Positions 54,264 through 62,960 of a DNA stretch of 64,000 nt are shown one piece after another. The notes below the pieces were generated by a model. That model was given only the letters and a program-made list of their open reading frames with translations. It was not told the origin of the DNA and made no database searches. How positions within the stretch are numbered: position 1 is the stretch's first letter; the number at the start of each line of letters is the position of its first letter. Both the position numbers and the translations under genes were made by a program. The DNA comes from Actinomadura litoris (GTDB taxonomy: Bacteria; Actinomycetota; Actinomycetes; Streptosporangiales; Streptosporangiaceae), in contig NZ_WOFH01000006.1 in NCBI RefSeq assembly GCF_009733595.1, positions 62,001 through 126,000 of the forward strand, given 5' to 3'.

Positions 54264-57200
54264 TTGAGATCTCGAAGAACGGCCTATGGCGCGGTCGCCA
54301 TAGGCGCCGCGTCGGTGGTGGTCGCCGGGCTGCTGCCGGGCGCCGCCGACGCCGCCCCGCGACCCGTCCAGCAAAGGGAACCGGTTCGATCCGCCGGCGC
54401 GGACGATGGGCAGCGCTCGATCGCCCCCGCCCAACGGAACTCCTTAATGGGAAAAGGATGGGAGAGGTCCCGGGATCGCGCGTGGACCACCTCCGGCGAC
54501 GCCCAGGGCTTTCATCTCCTCGTCGCCGACGGAAGGTCGGGATACGCCTGGCGCACCGCCGCGTCACTGTCGGAGCCGGGTTTCGACGCCGACGCCTGGA
54601 TCGGGAACGCATGCGTGACCGGATCGGGCAGGCGGGCCCTGGTGGCGTACGCGCCGCGCACTTTTACCAACAAGGCCGAACTAATGGCGCGCGGCGCGTT
54701 CGCCGCCGTGGTCGACCTTAAGACCGGCAAGGTGACCAAGCTGAACCGGCAGGTTTCCCTGGCCTATTTCAGCCCGGGGTGCGGCACCGGTGAGACAGGG
54801 GTGTTCACCCAGGCGGGAGGCGAGAGCAGGAACGCCACCCGGCTGATCACGGTGGACGCCGTCTCCGGCAGGCCCGCCAAGCCGATCACGCTCAAGGGAC
54901 AGGTGACCTCGGCGGTACCGGTGGGGGACGACGTCGTCGCCGCCGATTCCGCACGCCTGGTGCGGATCGACCGTTCGGGCCGGCGGACGGTGCTGGCCCG
55001 CACCGACCAGGTCCCCTTCCAACTCAAGCCGGACGCCGACGGCGGTGTCGTATTCCTGGACCGTCCCGCGGTCGGCTCGTCCGGCGAGCCGCAAGGGCAG
55101 GTCAAGCGGCTTGCATTAGGAAAGGGAAATGCAAAAGCGCCCGCACCGCAAGTGCTGGCCCAAGGGCCGCTGACGAAACTGGACCTGTCCGCCAGCGCTA
55201 CGGGACAGGTGTTCGTCACCGGCCAGGCCAAGCCCGTCGCCGCGCTGCCCCGTATCGTCCAGATGCGCCCGCACATCCCCATGGACGCCGTCGCCACCAC
55301 CCGAGGCGAGGCCATGGTCACCAGGACCATGTGGGCGGACGGCAAGGATTCACGGATCGGCCCGCGCGAGGCCACCGACGTCCGGCCAGTGAAGATCGGC
55401 CTGCGAATTCTGAGCACCGGCAAGGACACCGAATTCCAGGTCAAGCCGGGCGACCAGGCCATCGCCAGGGGGGTGCAGGGCACCCGGCGCTCCCCGGCGC
55501 TCCCGGCGCCGTCCACCGCCCGGAAACAGAGGCGCCAGGCCACCGGGACGGTGGAACCGGACCGGACCTGCTCGGTGCCGCGCAACGACCCCGGAAAGCA
55601 AGCAATGCAGCCCAAGCCGCGGCAGGTCGAATGGGCCGTGGACCAGGCGATCACCGGGAACCTCAACAAGCACATCTCCCGGCCCGCGAACTGGAAGAAC
55701 CTGGGAATGGGCGCCTACCAGCCGCAGACCCTGTTCCCCTTGCAGGGGCTGAGCGGCGGCGGCCGGATTCCGGCGCAGATCATGCTCGGGGTCACCGCCC
55801 AGGAATCCAACATGTGGCAGGCGTCGCGCACCGTGGTCCCCGGCGTCACCGGAAACCCGCTGATCGGCAACTACTACGGGATCCACTACACCCCTGACGG
55901 CCAGCAGACCGACCCCTGGGCCATCGACTGGTCCAAGGCCGACTGCGGCTACGGCATCGCGCAGGTCACCGACGGCATGCGGATGCACGGCAAGGAGAAG
56001 GACCACGAAGAACCCAAGACCGACCTCCAGCAGCAGGCCGTCGCGCTCGACTACACCGCCAACATCGCCGCCGGGGTCAACATCCTGGTGGAGAAATGGA
56101 ACCAGACCCGCGCCGACGGGCTGATCATCGACAACGGCAAGCCCGAACATCTGGAGAACTGGTTCTTCGCCCTGTGGGCGTACAACTCCGGCTACCACAC
56201 CAAGGGCGAGGCCCCCGGCAACGGCGGCACCTGGGGGCTGGGCTGGACCAACAACCCCGCCGATCCGCTGTGGAAGGCCAACCGGCCGCCTTTCCTGGAA
56301 GGTGCGAACGGCGGGGACGACTACACCCACGCCAAGAACCCCCAGGACTGGCCCTATCAGGAGAAGGTCCTGGGCTGGGCCGCGCGTCCGCTGGAGGGTT
56401 TGGAATCACCCGGCAAGACGGTCGCGGGATATCGCGCGGCCTGGTGGACCAACAACGACCTGCGGCACAACATCAAGCCGCCCGAAGGGCTGTTCTGCAC
56501 CTCGGCGAACCAGTGCGACCCCGGCAAGATCAGCAACAGCAACAGCAACGACCCGGGAATGGGCCCCTGCGGCCGCGCCGACCTGCACTGCTGGTGGACC
56601 CAGCCGGCGTCCTGGCAGATCTGCAACCTCGGCCGCTGCGGGCACGAGATCCTGCGCTTCGACAGCACCTATGCCGAGGAGGCCGACGGGACCGCCTATC
56701 CGCCCAACTGCACCACCGCCGGACTGCCGGCCGGGTCGCTCATCGTCGACGACCTCCCCTCCGGAACACCGGTGCACCGCCCCGGCTGCGGCGGCCCGGC
56801 GTCCACGGGCAGTTTCACCCTGGACTTCGCCACCGCGTCGTCCAGAATCGACCTCCACCAACTCGGCGCTGGGCTGGGCGGCCATTTCTGGTTCTCGCAC
56901 ACCCGGAGTACCACGACCCATCCGGACGGGAACCGGATGAAGACCACCGGCACCTGGAACCTGGGTCAGAACATCGGCGGATGGGCCCGCGTCATGGTCC
57001 ACCTGCCCGACCACGGCGCCCACACCCGCCAGGCCGCCTACACCGTCCACGGAACCGATTCCAGCAGCCCGGTCCGGGTGCGTCCCCAGCGCATCATGGC
57101 CAACCGCTGGGTCAGCCTCGGGGTATTCCGCTTCACCGGGGCCCCGAAGGTCTCCCTGTCCACCGACACACCCGACGGAAACGGCGACGAGGACATCGCC

Positions 57201-58178
57201 TGGGACGCCGTCGCCTTCCACAAACTGTCCGGCAAACCGCGCCACTCCGTTGTCGCCATGGGCGACTCCTACTCATCTGGTGAGGGCGCCTCGGTCAGCG
57301 GCGGGGGCGACTACTACCGGGAGACCGACATCGACGGCGGACGAGGCTACTGGCGCGACGCCTGCCACCGCTCCCGCCACGCCTGGTCCCGCCGCGCCAC
57401 CCTCAACGACTCGGGAACCTCGATCGGACAACGCGCCGACGACTGGGACCCCTCCCTCGACTACCAGTTCATCGCCTGCTCCGGCGCCAGAACCAAGAAC
57501 ATCCTGCCCGTGTCGGTCGACGGCCCGCGCGGATCAGGGCAGTCGGAATTCGGTGAACCCCCGCAGCTCGACCAGGGCTACCTCGACAACAACACCACCC
57601 TCGTCACCCTTTCCATCGGCGGCAACGACGCGGAGTTCTCCAATATCGTCCAGAAATGCATCTACGGCTCGTTGGGCCTCTGCCAGGACTCGACGCTCGA
57701 CGGGGACGACAAGCCGCTCAAAGACGCCGAACCGGAACGCATCAACGGCAGCGTCCGGAATTCGATCGAGGTGGTGCTGAGTACCGTCCACAGATACGCG
57801 CCCAATGCTAAAATCGTCCTTATGGGGTACCCGCGTCTGCTGGACGGCAACGGCCAGTGCATCCCCGGAATCGGGACCTCCGAGGCGCCGTGGATGAACG
57901 AGATGGCCGACGTCCTGGCGGGAGCGATGAAGACCGCCTCCGAGAACGCCACCAGGTCCGGCGCGCCCACCTGGTTCTCCGACCCCCGCGCCAGGTTCGC
58001 CGGCCGGGCGATCTGCGGCGACCCCGAGACCATCCACGGAATCGTCCTGGACAAGACACCCGGTGACGATCCGTCCCCGCTTCCGCCCAACTCCAACCAG
58101 TCGTTCCACCCGAAGATCGAAGGAACGGCCCACTACGCCGAGGCGCTGAACGCGACCCTGCGCCAGATGGGCCTGTAG
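54264..58178 (+). CDS. Giant secreted modular protein: propeller-like region, lysozyme-like domain, golvesin-type domain and SGNH hydrolase
   Basis: A 1304-residue exported protein. TTG 54264 is chosen because AAGGAG lies five bases upstream and the signal peptide begins there (RSRRTAYGAV, hydrophobic core, cleavage near ADA-AP). Residues about 35-440 look like beta-propeller-type repeats. About 500-760 is lysozyme/transglycosylase-like: LGVTAQESNMWQAS with a catalytic Glu candidate, then CGYGIAQVTDGM and FFALWAYNSGYH. About 850-1040 is a beta-sandwich resembling the golvesin C-terminal domain. The C-terminal SGNH hydrolase has GDSYSSGEGA (Ser), SIGGNDAEF (Gly/Asn) and SFHPKIEGTAHYAE (His); the usual acidic residue before His is absent. 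It probably cuts peptidoglycan and deacylates another polymer. A lipoprotein gene follows 3 bp after. Confidence 0.85.
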   Translation: MRSRRTAYGAVAIGAASVVVAGLLPGAADAAPRPVQQREPVRSAGADDGQRSIAPAQRNSLMGKGWERSRDRAWTTSGDAQGFHLLVADGRSGYAWRTAASLSEPGFDADAWIGNACVTGSGRRALVAYAPRTFTNKAELMARGAFAAVVDLKTGKVTKLNRQVSLAYFSPGCGTGETGVFTQAGGESRNATRLITVDAVSGRPAKPITLKGQVTSAVPVGDDVVAADSARLVRIDRSGRRTVLARTDQVPFQLKPDADGGVVFLDRPAVGSSGEPQGQVKRLALGKGNAKAPAPQVLAQGPLTKLDLSASATGQVFVTGQAKPVAALPRIVQMRPHIPMDAVATTRGEAMVTRTMWADGKDSRIGPREATDVRPVKIGLRILSTGKDTEFQVKPGDQAIARGVQGTRRSPALPAPSTARKQRRQATGTVEPDRTCSVPRNDPGKQAMQPKPRQVEWAVDQAITGNLNKHISRPANWKNLGMGAYQPQTLFPLQGLSGGGRIPAQIMLGVTAQESNMWQASRTVVPGVTGNPLIGNYYGIHYTPDGQQTDPWAIDWSKADCGYGIAQVTDGMRMHGKEKDHEEPKTDLQQQAVALDYTANIAAGVNILVEKWNQTRADGLIIDNGKPEHLENWFFALWAYNSGYHTKGEAPGNGGTWGLGWTNNPADPLWKANRPPFLEGANGGDDYTHAKNPQDWPYQEKVLGWAARPLEGLESPGKTVAGYRAAWWTNNDLRHNIKPPEGLFCTSANQCDPGKISNSNSNDPGMGPCGRADLHCWWTQPASWQICNLGRCGHEILRFDSTYAEEADGTAYPPNCTTAGLPAGSLIVDDLPSGTPVHRPGCGGPASTGSFTLDFATASSRIDLHQLGAGLGGHFWFSHTRSTTTHPDGNRMKTTGTWNLGQNIGGWARVMVHLPDHGAHTRQAAYTVHGTDSSSPVRVRPQRIMANRWVSLGVFRFTGAPKVSLSTDTPDGNGDEDIAWDAVAFHKLSGKPRHSVVAMGDSYSSGEGASVSGGGDYYRETDIDGGRGYWRDACHRSRHAWSRRATLNDSGTSIGQRADDWDPSLDYQFIACSGARTKNILPVSVDGPRGSGQSEFGEPPQLDQGYLDNNTTLVTLSIGGNDAEFSNIVQKCIYGSLGLCQDSTLDGDDKPLKDAEPERINGSVRNSIEVVLSTVHRYAPNAKIVLMGYPRLLDGNGQCIPGIGTSEAPWMNEMADVLAGAMKTASENATRSGAPTWFSDPRARFAGRAICGDPETIHGIVLDKTPGDDPSPLPPNSNQSFHPKIEGTAHYAEALNATLRQMGL

Positions 58179-58181
58179 CCG

Positions 58182-58667
58182 ATGACGCGGCCCAGGGCGT
58201 TAGCGGGCATCCTGTCGATCCTGCTCACCAGCGCCCTGGGCGCCGGCTGCGGCGGCGCCCAGGACAAGGCCGTAGAGGACGCCGCCGACCGGGCCCGCGA
58301 CGCGGCGACCGAGCTGAAGCAGACGATCGGACTTCGCCTCAGCCGCTCACCGGACCACCGGAGCGCCTACGACGGGCTGCTGGCAGGGCTTCCCCGCTAC
58401 ACCCCCCAGCGGGGCGGGTTGCTCCTGAGAAGCGACCTCGCAGCAGACCAGGCATGGTTCGACATCACCGTGGTCAAGACCGCGACCGCCTCTGGCGGAT
58501 TCAGCCACGAGACCCGCACCGTACGGCTCTGCGCCCACATCACCGTCAGATTCCCCGCCGGTCAGCGCCCCGCGTCCAGCATGACCGATCTCAACTGCCC
58601 CGGCGACCTCGCCAAGACCGACCCGCAATTGGGAACGATCGACAAAGTAGTCCGCCTGGGCTCCTGA
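58182..58667 (+). CDS. Putative lipoprotein
   Basis: A 161-residue protein. The N-terminus MTRPRALAGILSILLTSALGAGCGG is a lipoprotein signal with lipobox LGAGC, the Cys at residue 23 being lipidated. The mature part has a short helix (AVEDAADRARDAATEL) and a beta-rich domain with two further cysteines. I do not recognise the family. It begins 3 bp after the giant secreted protein and is surely in the same operon. It may tether or regulate that enzyme at the membrane surface (inference). Confidence 0.82.
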   Translation: MTRPRALAGILSILLTSALGAGCGGAQDKAVEDAADRARDAATELKQTIGLRLSRSPDHRSAYDGLLAGLPRYTPQRGGLLLRSDLAADQAWFDITVVKTATASGGFSHETRTVRLCAHITVRFPAGQRPASSMTDLNCPGDLAKTDPQLGTIDKVVRLGS

Positions 58668-58853
58668 AAAACAGCATTCCGGCCGCAGCGATATTACGCG
58701 GCGGCCTTGGTGACGCACGCCCTGACGAGCACGAGCCGATGACCGGATACGGACGCCAAAGATCAATTGACGAAGACCATTCATCGTGATCAACCTTCAA
58801 TAAGAGGTTCACTTCGCAACCTCGTCGTCCGCGCATCAATCCAGGAGTAGCCC

Positions 58854-59417
58854 ATGAAAAGGATCCGTCGTCGAATGCTGAAAAAGGCCCTGCTGCTGGG
58901 ATTCCTGACCCCGGTGTCCTTCGTCCTGCTCGGCGCCGCCGGCCAGACCGGCGCCTACGCCGACGGCAAGTTCACCTGGAAGAACATCTACGTCAACCGG
59001 CATCTGGAGGTCTACTCGTCGAGCAAGGCGAACGGGGCGTATGTCGGAACGTGGCCGTGGAACGGGACAGCCACGCAGTACTGGTACGCGAGCAAGCAGA
59101 GCGACGGTTACTTCCGGATGGACAACTACAACAGCTGGAAGGCGCTGGACCGCTGGGACAGCGGAAGCTGCGACGCCACCCAATGGTCCTGGTGGGGCGG
59201 CTCCCAGCAGCGCTGGAAGGTCCTCCAGAACAACAACTGGACCAAGGAGTACGGAACGCTCTACGAACTGATCAACAAGAAGGGGTGCCGCGGGGACGCC
59301 TACCACGACCACCTCGCGGCGAACCAGAACCGGAACATCTACCAGGCCTACCTGTGGCCGGACTCCGTCTGCGGCGGCGGGCGCCAGTTCCTGGACACGA
59401 AGTGCTTCTGGAAATAG
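58854..59417 (+). CDS. Secreted ricin-type beta-trefoil-like protein
   Basis: A 187-residue protein. The N-terminus MKRIRRRMLKKALLLGFLTP with a hydrophobic core and AYADG cleavage is a Sec signal. The mature protein is Trp/Tyr/Asn-rich. Segments such as NRHLEVYSSSKANGAYVGTW and SQQRWKVLQ (QxW motif) suit one or two ricin-type lectin lobes, with cysteines GSCDATQ and KGCRGDA. Such domains bind carbohydrate. The lysine/asparagine-rich codons and composition differ from flanking genes. AGGAG precedes the ATG. It lies between the lipoprotein and another secreted protein in the same direction; the shared export theme suggests a surface complex, not proven. Confidence 0.82.
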   Translation: MKRIRRRMLKKALLLGFLTPVSFVLLGAAGQTGAYADGKFTWKNIYVNRHLEVYSSSKANGAYVGTWPWNGTATQYWYASKQSDGYFRMDNYNSWKALDRWDSGSCDATQWSWWGGSQQRWKVLQNNNWTKEYGTLYELINKKGCRGDAYHDHLAANQNRNIYQAYLWPDSVCGGGRQFLDTKCFWK

Positions 59418-59427
59418 GACGGACGTG

Positions 59428-60444
59428 ATGGCTACCATGAAACCCCGGTTCTCCAAGAAATGGCGGCTGCCCCTCGCCGGTCTCGCCGTGACCGGCACGA
59501 CCCTGGCGGGCGTCGCCGCCGTGGGCCTGCTCCCGGAGCCCGTGCATTCGGCGGCGGAGAGCGCCGGCACACCGAGCCCCGAAGTGCCGGTGACCGTGTC
59601 CCCGGGCCCGCACGACCCCGGCCCGCCCCCGACCACCCAGCCTGAACCACCGCTCGGCGAGATCCCCAAGGTCGTCAGCGCGGAAAGAATCCGAATGCCG
59701 CTGGACGCCTACATGACCTCGGCGGGCGATGTGCAACTCATCGAGCAGGCCGGCAACGTCGCCGCGGGCCTGTGCATGAAGCGCCTCGGCTTCACCGGCT
59801 GGAACGCGCGAACCCTGGCCACCCCGTCCAGCAACCCGGCCGCAGACGGTGACGTCCTGGAGTACCTCGACCCCGAAAAGGCCGCGTCAACGGGATATCC
59901 TCCCACCGCGCAACCCAAGCCGTCCTCGATGATCTCCCGGCCCGGCATGACCGCCGACGAGAGAAACGCCTTCTACGGATACGCGCCGCGTACCCGATCG
60001 GGCGAGGACGTCCCCAAGGGCGGCTGCCAGCGCGCCGGCGACACGACGATCCTCACGGGCGAGATGCCGTCCGACCCCCGCGCCCTCTCGGCCGACGCCA
60101 GAGTCCTGGCCCTCCGCGACAGCCGCGTGGTCGACGTCTTCGGCGCATGGAGCCGGTGCATGGCGGCCCGCGGGCTGACCTACGACATCCCGCTGAGCGC
60201 CCCCATCGACCCCCGCTGGGGACAACGCGACCCGGGCGCCCCGCCTTCCGAGGCCGAACAGAAAACAGCGGCCAGCGACGCCGAATGCCAAGCATCGGTC
60301 AACGTGGTAGGCGTGTACAAAGCCGCGAAATCCGCCTACGAGACCCAACTGATCGAGCAGAACAACTCGCAACTCACCAAGGGCCTCGAAGTGTTCAAAC
60401 AATGGGTAGAGAACGCCCAGAACCTCATCAACGAGAACTCGTGA
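59428..60444 (+). CDS. Secreted or membrane-anchored proline-rich protein of unknown function
   Basis: A 338-residue protein without a family I can name. An N-terminal hydrophobic segment (WRLPLAGLAVTGTTLAGVAAVGLL) is a signal peptide or anchor, followed by a Pro/Thr-rich linker (about residues 45-75). The rest is helical with conserved-looking cysteines (AAGLCMKRLGF, GGCQRAGD, RCMAARGL, AECQASV) that could pair outside the cell. The segment VQLIEQAGNVAAGLCMKRLGF and later SRCMAARG resemble actinobacterial secreted proteins near lantibiotic or cell-surface loci; this is a loose impression. It starts 11 bp after the ricin-like gene, so both are one transcript ending at the terminator at 60496. 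GTG at 59425 is an alternative start. Confidence 0.78.
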   Translation: MATMKPRFSKKWRLPLAGLAVTGTTLAGVAAVGLLPEPVHSAAESAGTPSPEVPVTVSPGPHDPGPPPTTQPEPPLGEIPKVVSAERIRMPLDAYMTSAGDVQLIEQAGNVAAGLCMKRLGFTGWNARTLATPSSNPAADGDVLEYLDPEKAASTGYPPTAQPKPSSMISRPGMTADERNAFYGYAPRTRSGEDVPKGGCQRAGDTTILTGEMPSDPRALSADARVLALRDSRVVDVFGAWSRCMAARGLTYDIPLSAPIDPRWGQRDPGAPPSEAEQKTAASDAECQASVNVVGVYKAAKSAYETQLIEQNNSQLTKGLEVFKQWVENAQNLINENS

Positions 60445-60495
60445 CGCCGTCGGCCCGTACCGACCCCTAACGCGACGAACCAGTTCCTCCGTGCG

Positions 60496-60533
60496 GCCCT
60501 CCCGCTCTCGCAACCATTCGGGAGCGGGAGGGC
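60496..60533. terminator. Stem-loop terminator
   Basis: Perfect 12-bp arms (GCCCTCCCGCTC and complement) around a 14-base loop, 52 bp after the secreted-protein stop and before the converging CHAT remnant. Works for either side. Confidence 0.88.
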
Positions 60534-60552
60534 TACAGGCGGCCTTCGCGTG

Positions 60553-61065
60553 CTACGCGCCCACATGAATGAACGCCCATAGCTCAGGATGCCCCGGCCA
60601 GCGGTCGCGCAGCCGGTGCATGGTCGCGTGCAGCGCGCGGGCGGTATGCCCGTCCCCTCCGCGGCGATCGCCTCGTAGACTCCTCAAGCGAAACGAACGG
60701 CTGGACGGTCGGCGACCGGCCACAGGGTTCCGATGACGCCGCGGTATCCGGCGAGCTGGAACGCGGCGGCCAGGTGGATCGCCTCGTCGGCGAGGGCCCC
60801 CACCCGTTCGGGCGGTCGAGCAGGCGGAAAGGTAGGCGGGTTCCGCGTCCTCCAGCCGCAGGCCCGCGATGTCCAGCACGGTCAGTGGCCGTTCCGCGTG
60901 GTCGCCGAGCAGCAGGTGGCTCGTGGACGGGTGGTCGGAGTCGCTGAAGGCGTGGCAGGCGAAGTGCGCCACCTCGTGGCGGGGGAGTTCCGCCAGCACC
61001 CGCCCTCGCCGAGCGCCGCCCTGAATACCGGCCGCCATCGCACCCCGCGGTGAGCACCGTTGTGT
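60553..61065 (-). pseudogene. CHAT-domain protein remnant with multiple frameshifts
   Basis: The C-terminal part of a CHAT (caspase-like) domain protein is split over three frames. One frame has LAELPRHEVAHFACHAFSD, with the catalytic His, and PAYLSACSTARTG, with the catalytic Cys. The continuation ADEAIHLAAAFQLAGYRGV then GTLWPVADRPAVRFA is in another frame, entered near 60797. It hits an in-frame TGA at 60684-60686, and the ending HTARALHATMHRLRDRW then PELWAFIHVGA returns to the first frame after about 60652. A further shift near 61020 separates upstream TVLTAG-like residues. No TPR-type N-terminal part is intact. Catalytic residues survive but the product cannot be made. Such proteins are common in actinomycetes. 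Confidence 0.85.
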
Positions 61066-61355
61066 GACCGGCGCGGGGCCCGCGATGTCGTTCCGCGGTG
61101 TGGCCGACCTCAATGAAGCGAGCTTACGGCGCTGGGAGCGGAGTCGCCCGGAATCGTCCTCCAGATGGGGACGGCTCATCCACGGTCGACACGGAAGACC
61201 TCGTGCGCGGACGAGCATGCGGGGCGATCGACGTGATCCCTATCCCCGTCGCGGTCTCGCGGTCACCGAGTTCCTCCGACGCCCGGGAAGCGGCATCGAC
61301 AGCCCTTGGACCGGCGGCACACTGGTCGCGGGCGTTCGCCCGTCCTGAACTCGGC
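61066..61355. other. About 290 bp without a recognisable gene
   Basis: This may be decayed upstream sequence of the CHAT gene. Open frames on both strands have no recognisable motif. It ends at the Vsr stop. Confidence 0.5.
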
Positions 61356-61784
61356 TCATGGGCGACGCGATCGGACGGTTTCGGCGATCCTCGTTGCGGC
61401 CTTGAGCACATCCTCGTGTTCCCAGACACGTATCACCTGCCAGCCCGCCTCGCCGAGCAGGCGATCGGTCTCGGCGTCACGTTCCTGGTTGCGGGTGACC
61501 TTCTCCGCCCAGTAGTCGGCGTTGGTACGGGCCTTGGTGTGGTGTTGGGGGCAGCCATGCCAAAAGCAGCCGTCGAGGAACACCGCGACCTTGGCCTTTG
61601 TGAAGACCAGGTCGGCCGTCCTGCGGACGGGCGTCAGCGGACGCATCGACACGCGGTAGCGCAGTCCCAGTGCGTGGACCGCACGTCGCAGGGCGAGTTC
61701 GGGTTTGGTGTCACGCCCCTTGTTCGCTTGCATGCTCTTGCGGACGCCCTCGCTGGACGCTCCGACCGGTCTGACCGCTCCCAT
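61356..61784 (-). CDS. vsr: Very short patch repair (Vsr-type) mismatch endonuclease
   Basis: A 142-residue Vsr-type nuclease that nicks DNA 5' of T in T:G mismatches left by deamination of 5-methylcytosine. Signature segments are SMQANKGRDTKPELALRRAV, ADLVFTKAKVAVFLDGCFWHGCP with the catalytic Asp and zinc-binding Cys/His, and QHHTKARTNADYW then WQVIRVWEHE. All expected ligands seem present. ATG 61784 gives the usual family length; an in-frame start at 61844 would add a 20-residue unconserved head. A TACGGT-like -10 box nearby allows a leaderless message. It is divergent from a C5 DNA methyltransferase gene, the normal genetic partner of vsr. Confidence 0.93.
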   Translation of the reverse strand: MGAVRPVGASSEGVRKSMQANKGRDTKPELALRRAVHALGLRYRVSMRPLTPVRRTADLVFTKAKVAVFLDGCFWHGCPQHHTKARTNADYWAEKVTRNQERDAETDRLLGEAGWQVIRVWEHEDVLKAATRIAETVRSRRP

Positions 61785-61909
61785 GCTCCAACCGTATGGG
61801 GGTTGGACTTTTCCTGCTGCCCGAACAGGAAGATCCTTGATCACGTGATGAGACTCGACCCGATCGTCGGACGTTACGGATAATGTCCGTCAGGACGGAG
61901 GGGGAGACA

Positions 61910-62878
61910 GTGGCCAGGTTGACCAGTCTGGAGATCTGCGCGGGGGGCGGAGGACAGGCGCTGGGCCTGGAAAGCGCCGGCTTCGATCCGGTGATGCTCA
62001 TCGACAATGATCCGGACGCCTACGCGACCCTGCGGAGCAACCGTCCGAACTGGGATGTGAGACAAGGCGATCTTCTGAGCTTCGCCGGTAATGATCATCC
62101 ACAGGTTCTGGACGTCGACCTCCTCGCCGGCGGTCCCCCCAGGCTGCCCTATTCCGTCGCCGGCAACCGGAAGGGACCGGAGAGCGACCGCCGTGATCTG
62201 CTGCGGGCGGCCGTGTGGCTCGCGACGGAGGTCCAGCCACGGGCACTGATGTTGGAGAACGTCCCCGCCCTGGTGAAGGAGCCCAGGTTCGTCAAGACGC
62301 GGAGCTTTGTGGAAGAGGAGTTGAAGAACGCCGGTTACGAGGTCCGGTGGAAGATCCTCGATGCTCAAGACTTCGGTGTCCCGCAGCGACGGGAACACGG
62401 TGTGATCGTGGCGATGCGTCCCGATGATATGAACCGGTTCGAGTGGCCTGAGCCCACCGGCGGTGCCATCACGGTGGGTGAGGCGCTCTGGCGGTCGATG
62501 GCGAGTCGTGGCTGGGGTGGTGCGGCCGAGTGGCGGCTGATGGCGAATGAGGTCGCACCGACGATCGTCGGAGGCTCGAAGGACCGGGGCGGCGCCGACC
62601 TCGGCCCGTCGAGGACGAAGCGGATCTGGGCCAGGTTGGGCGTCAACGGTGGCAGCCTCGCCGACGAGGTTCCCGGGCCGGAGTTCGTCCTGGACCCGGA
62701 GGGGGAGGGCGGGCTTCCCAAACTGACCGTTCCGCAAGCGGCCGTCCTGCAGGCATTCCCCGACGACTGGACGTTCGCCGGACGGAAGACCTCCCGCTAC
62801 CGGCAGATCGCCCAGGCCATACCACCACCCTTGGCGGCCGCTCTGGGGCGGCGTATCGCGCAGGCCATCGCGACCTGA
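61910..62878 (+). CDS. C5-cytosine DNA methyltransferase homologue lacking the catalytic cysteine
   Basis: A 322-residue DNA C5-methyltransferase fold. Motif I (LEICAGGGGQALGLE), motif VI (LMLENVPAL), motif VIII (FGVPQRREHGVIV) and motif X (YRQIAQAIPPPLAAALG) are intact. Motif IV, normally GGPPC with the nucleophile that attacks cytosine C6, reads LAGGPPRLPYS: codon AGG at 62141-62143 puts Arg at residue 78. The known mechanism needs that Cys, so it is probably inactive as a methyltransferase. The frame is otherwise full and unbroken. GTG 61910 follows GGAGGGGGAG; ATG 61883 is an alternative. A second, intact enzyme follows 82 bp downstream; a role as DNA-binding partner, regulator or decoy is inference. 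Confidence 0.88.
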   Translation: MARLTSLEICAGGGGQALGLESAGFDPVMLIDNDPDAYATLRSNRPNWDVRQGDLLSFAGNDHPQVLDVDLLAGGPPRLPYSVAGNRKGPESDRRDLLRAAVWLATEVQPRALMLENVPALVKEPRFVKTRSFVEEELKNAGYEVRWKILDAQDFGVPQRREHGVIVAMRPDDMNRFEWPEPTGGAITVGEALWRSMASRGWGGAAEWRLMANEVAPTIVGGSKDRGGADLGPSRTKRIWARLGVNGGSLADEVPGPEFVLDPEGEGGLPKLTVPQAAVLQAFPDDWTFAGRKTSRYRQIAQAIPPPLAAALGRRIAQAIAT

Positions 62879-62960
62879 CGCCCTCGATTCAGTTCCAAGA
62901 TCCTCGCTCACGGCCGGATTGGCCCCGGCCCGCGGCCATGCCCCGATAGGGTGACCATCC

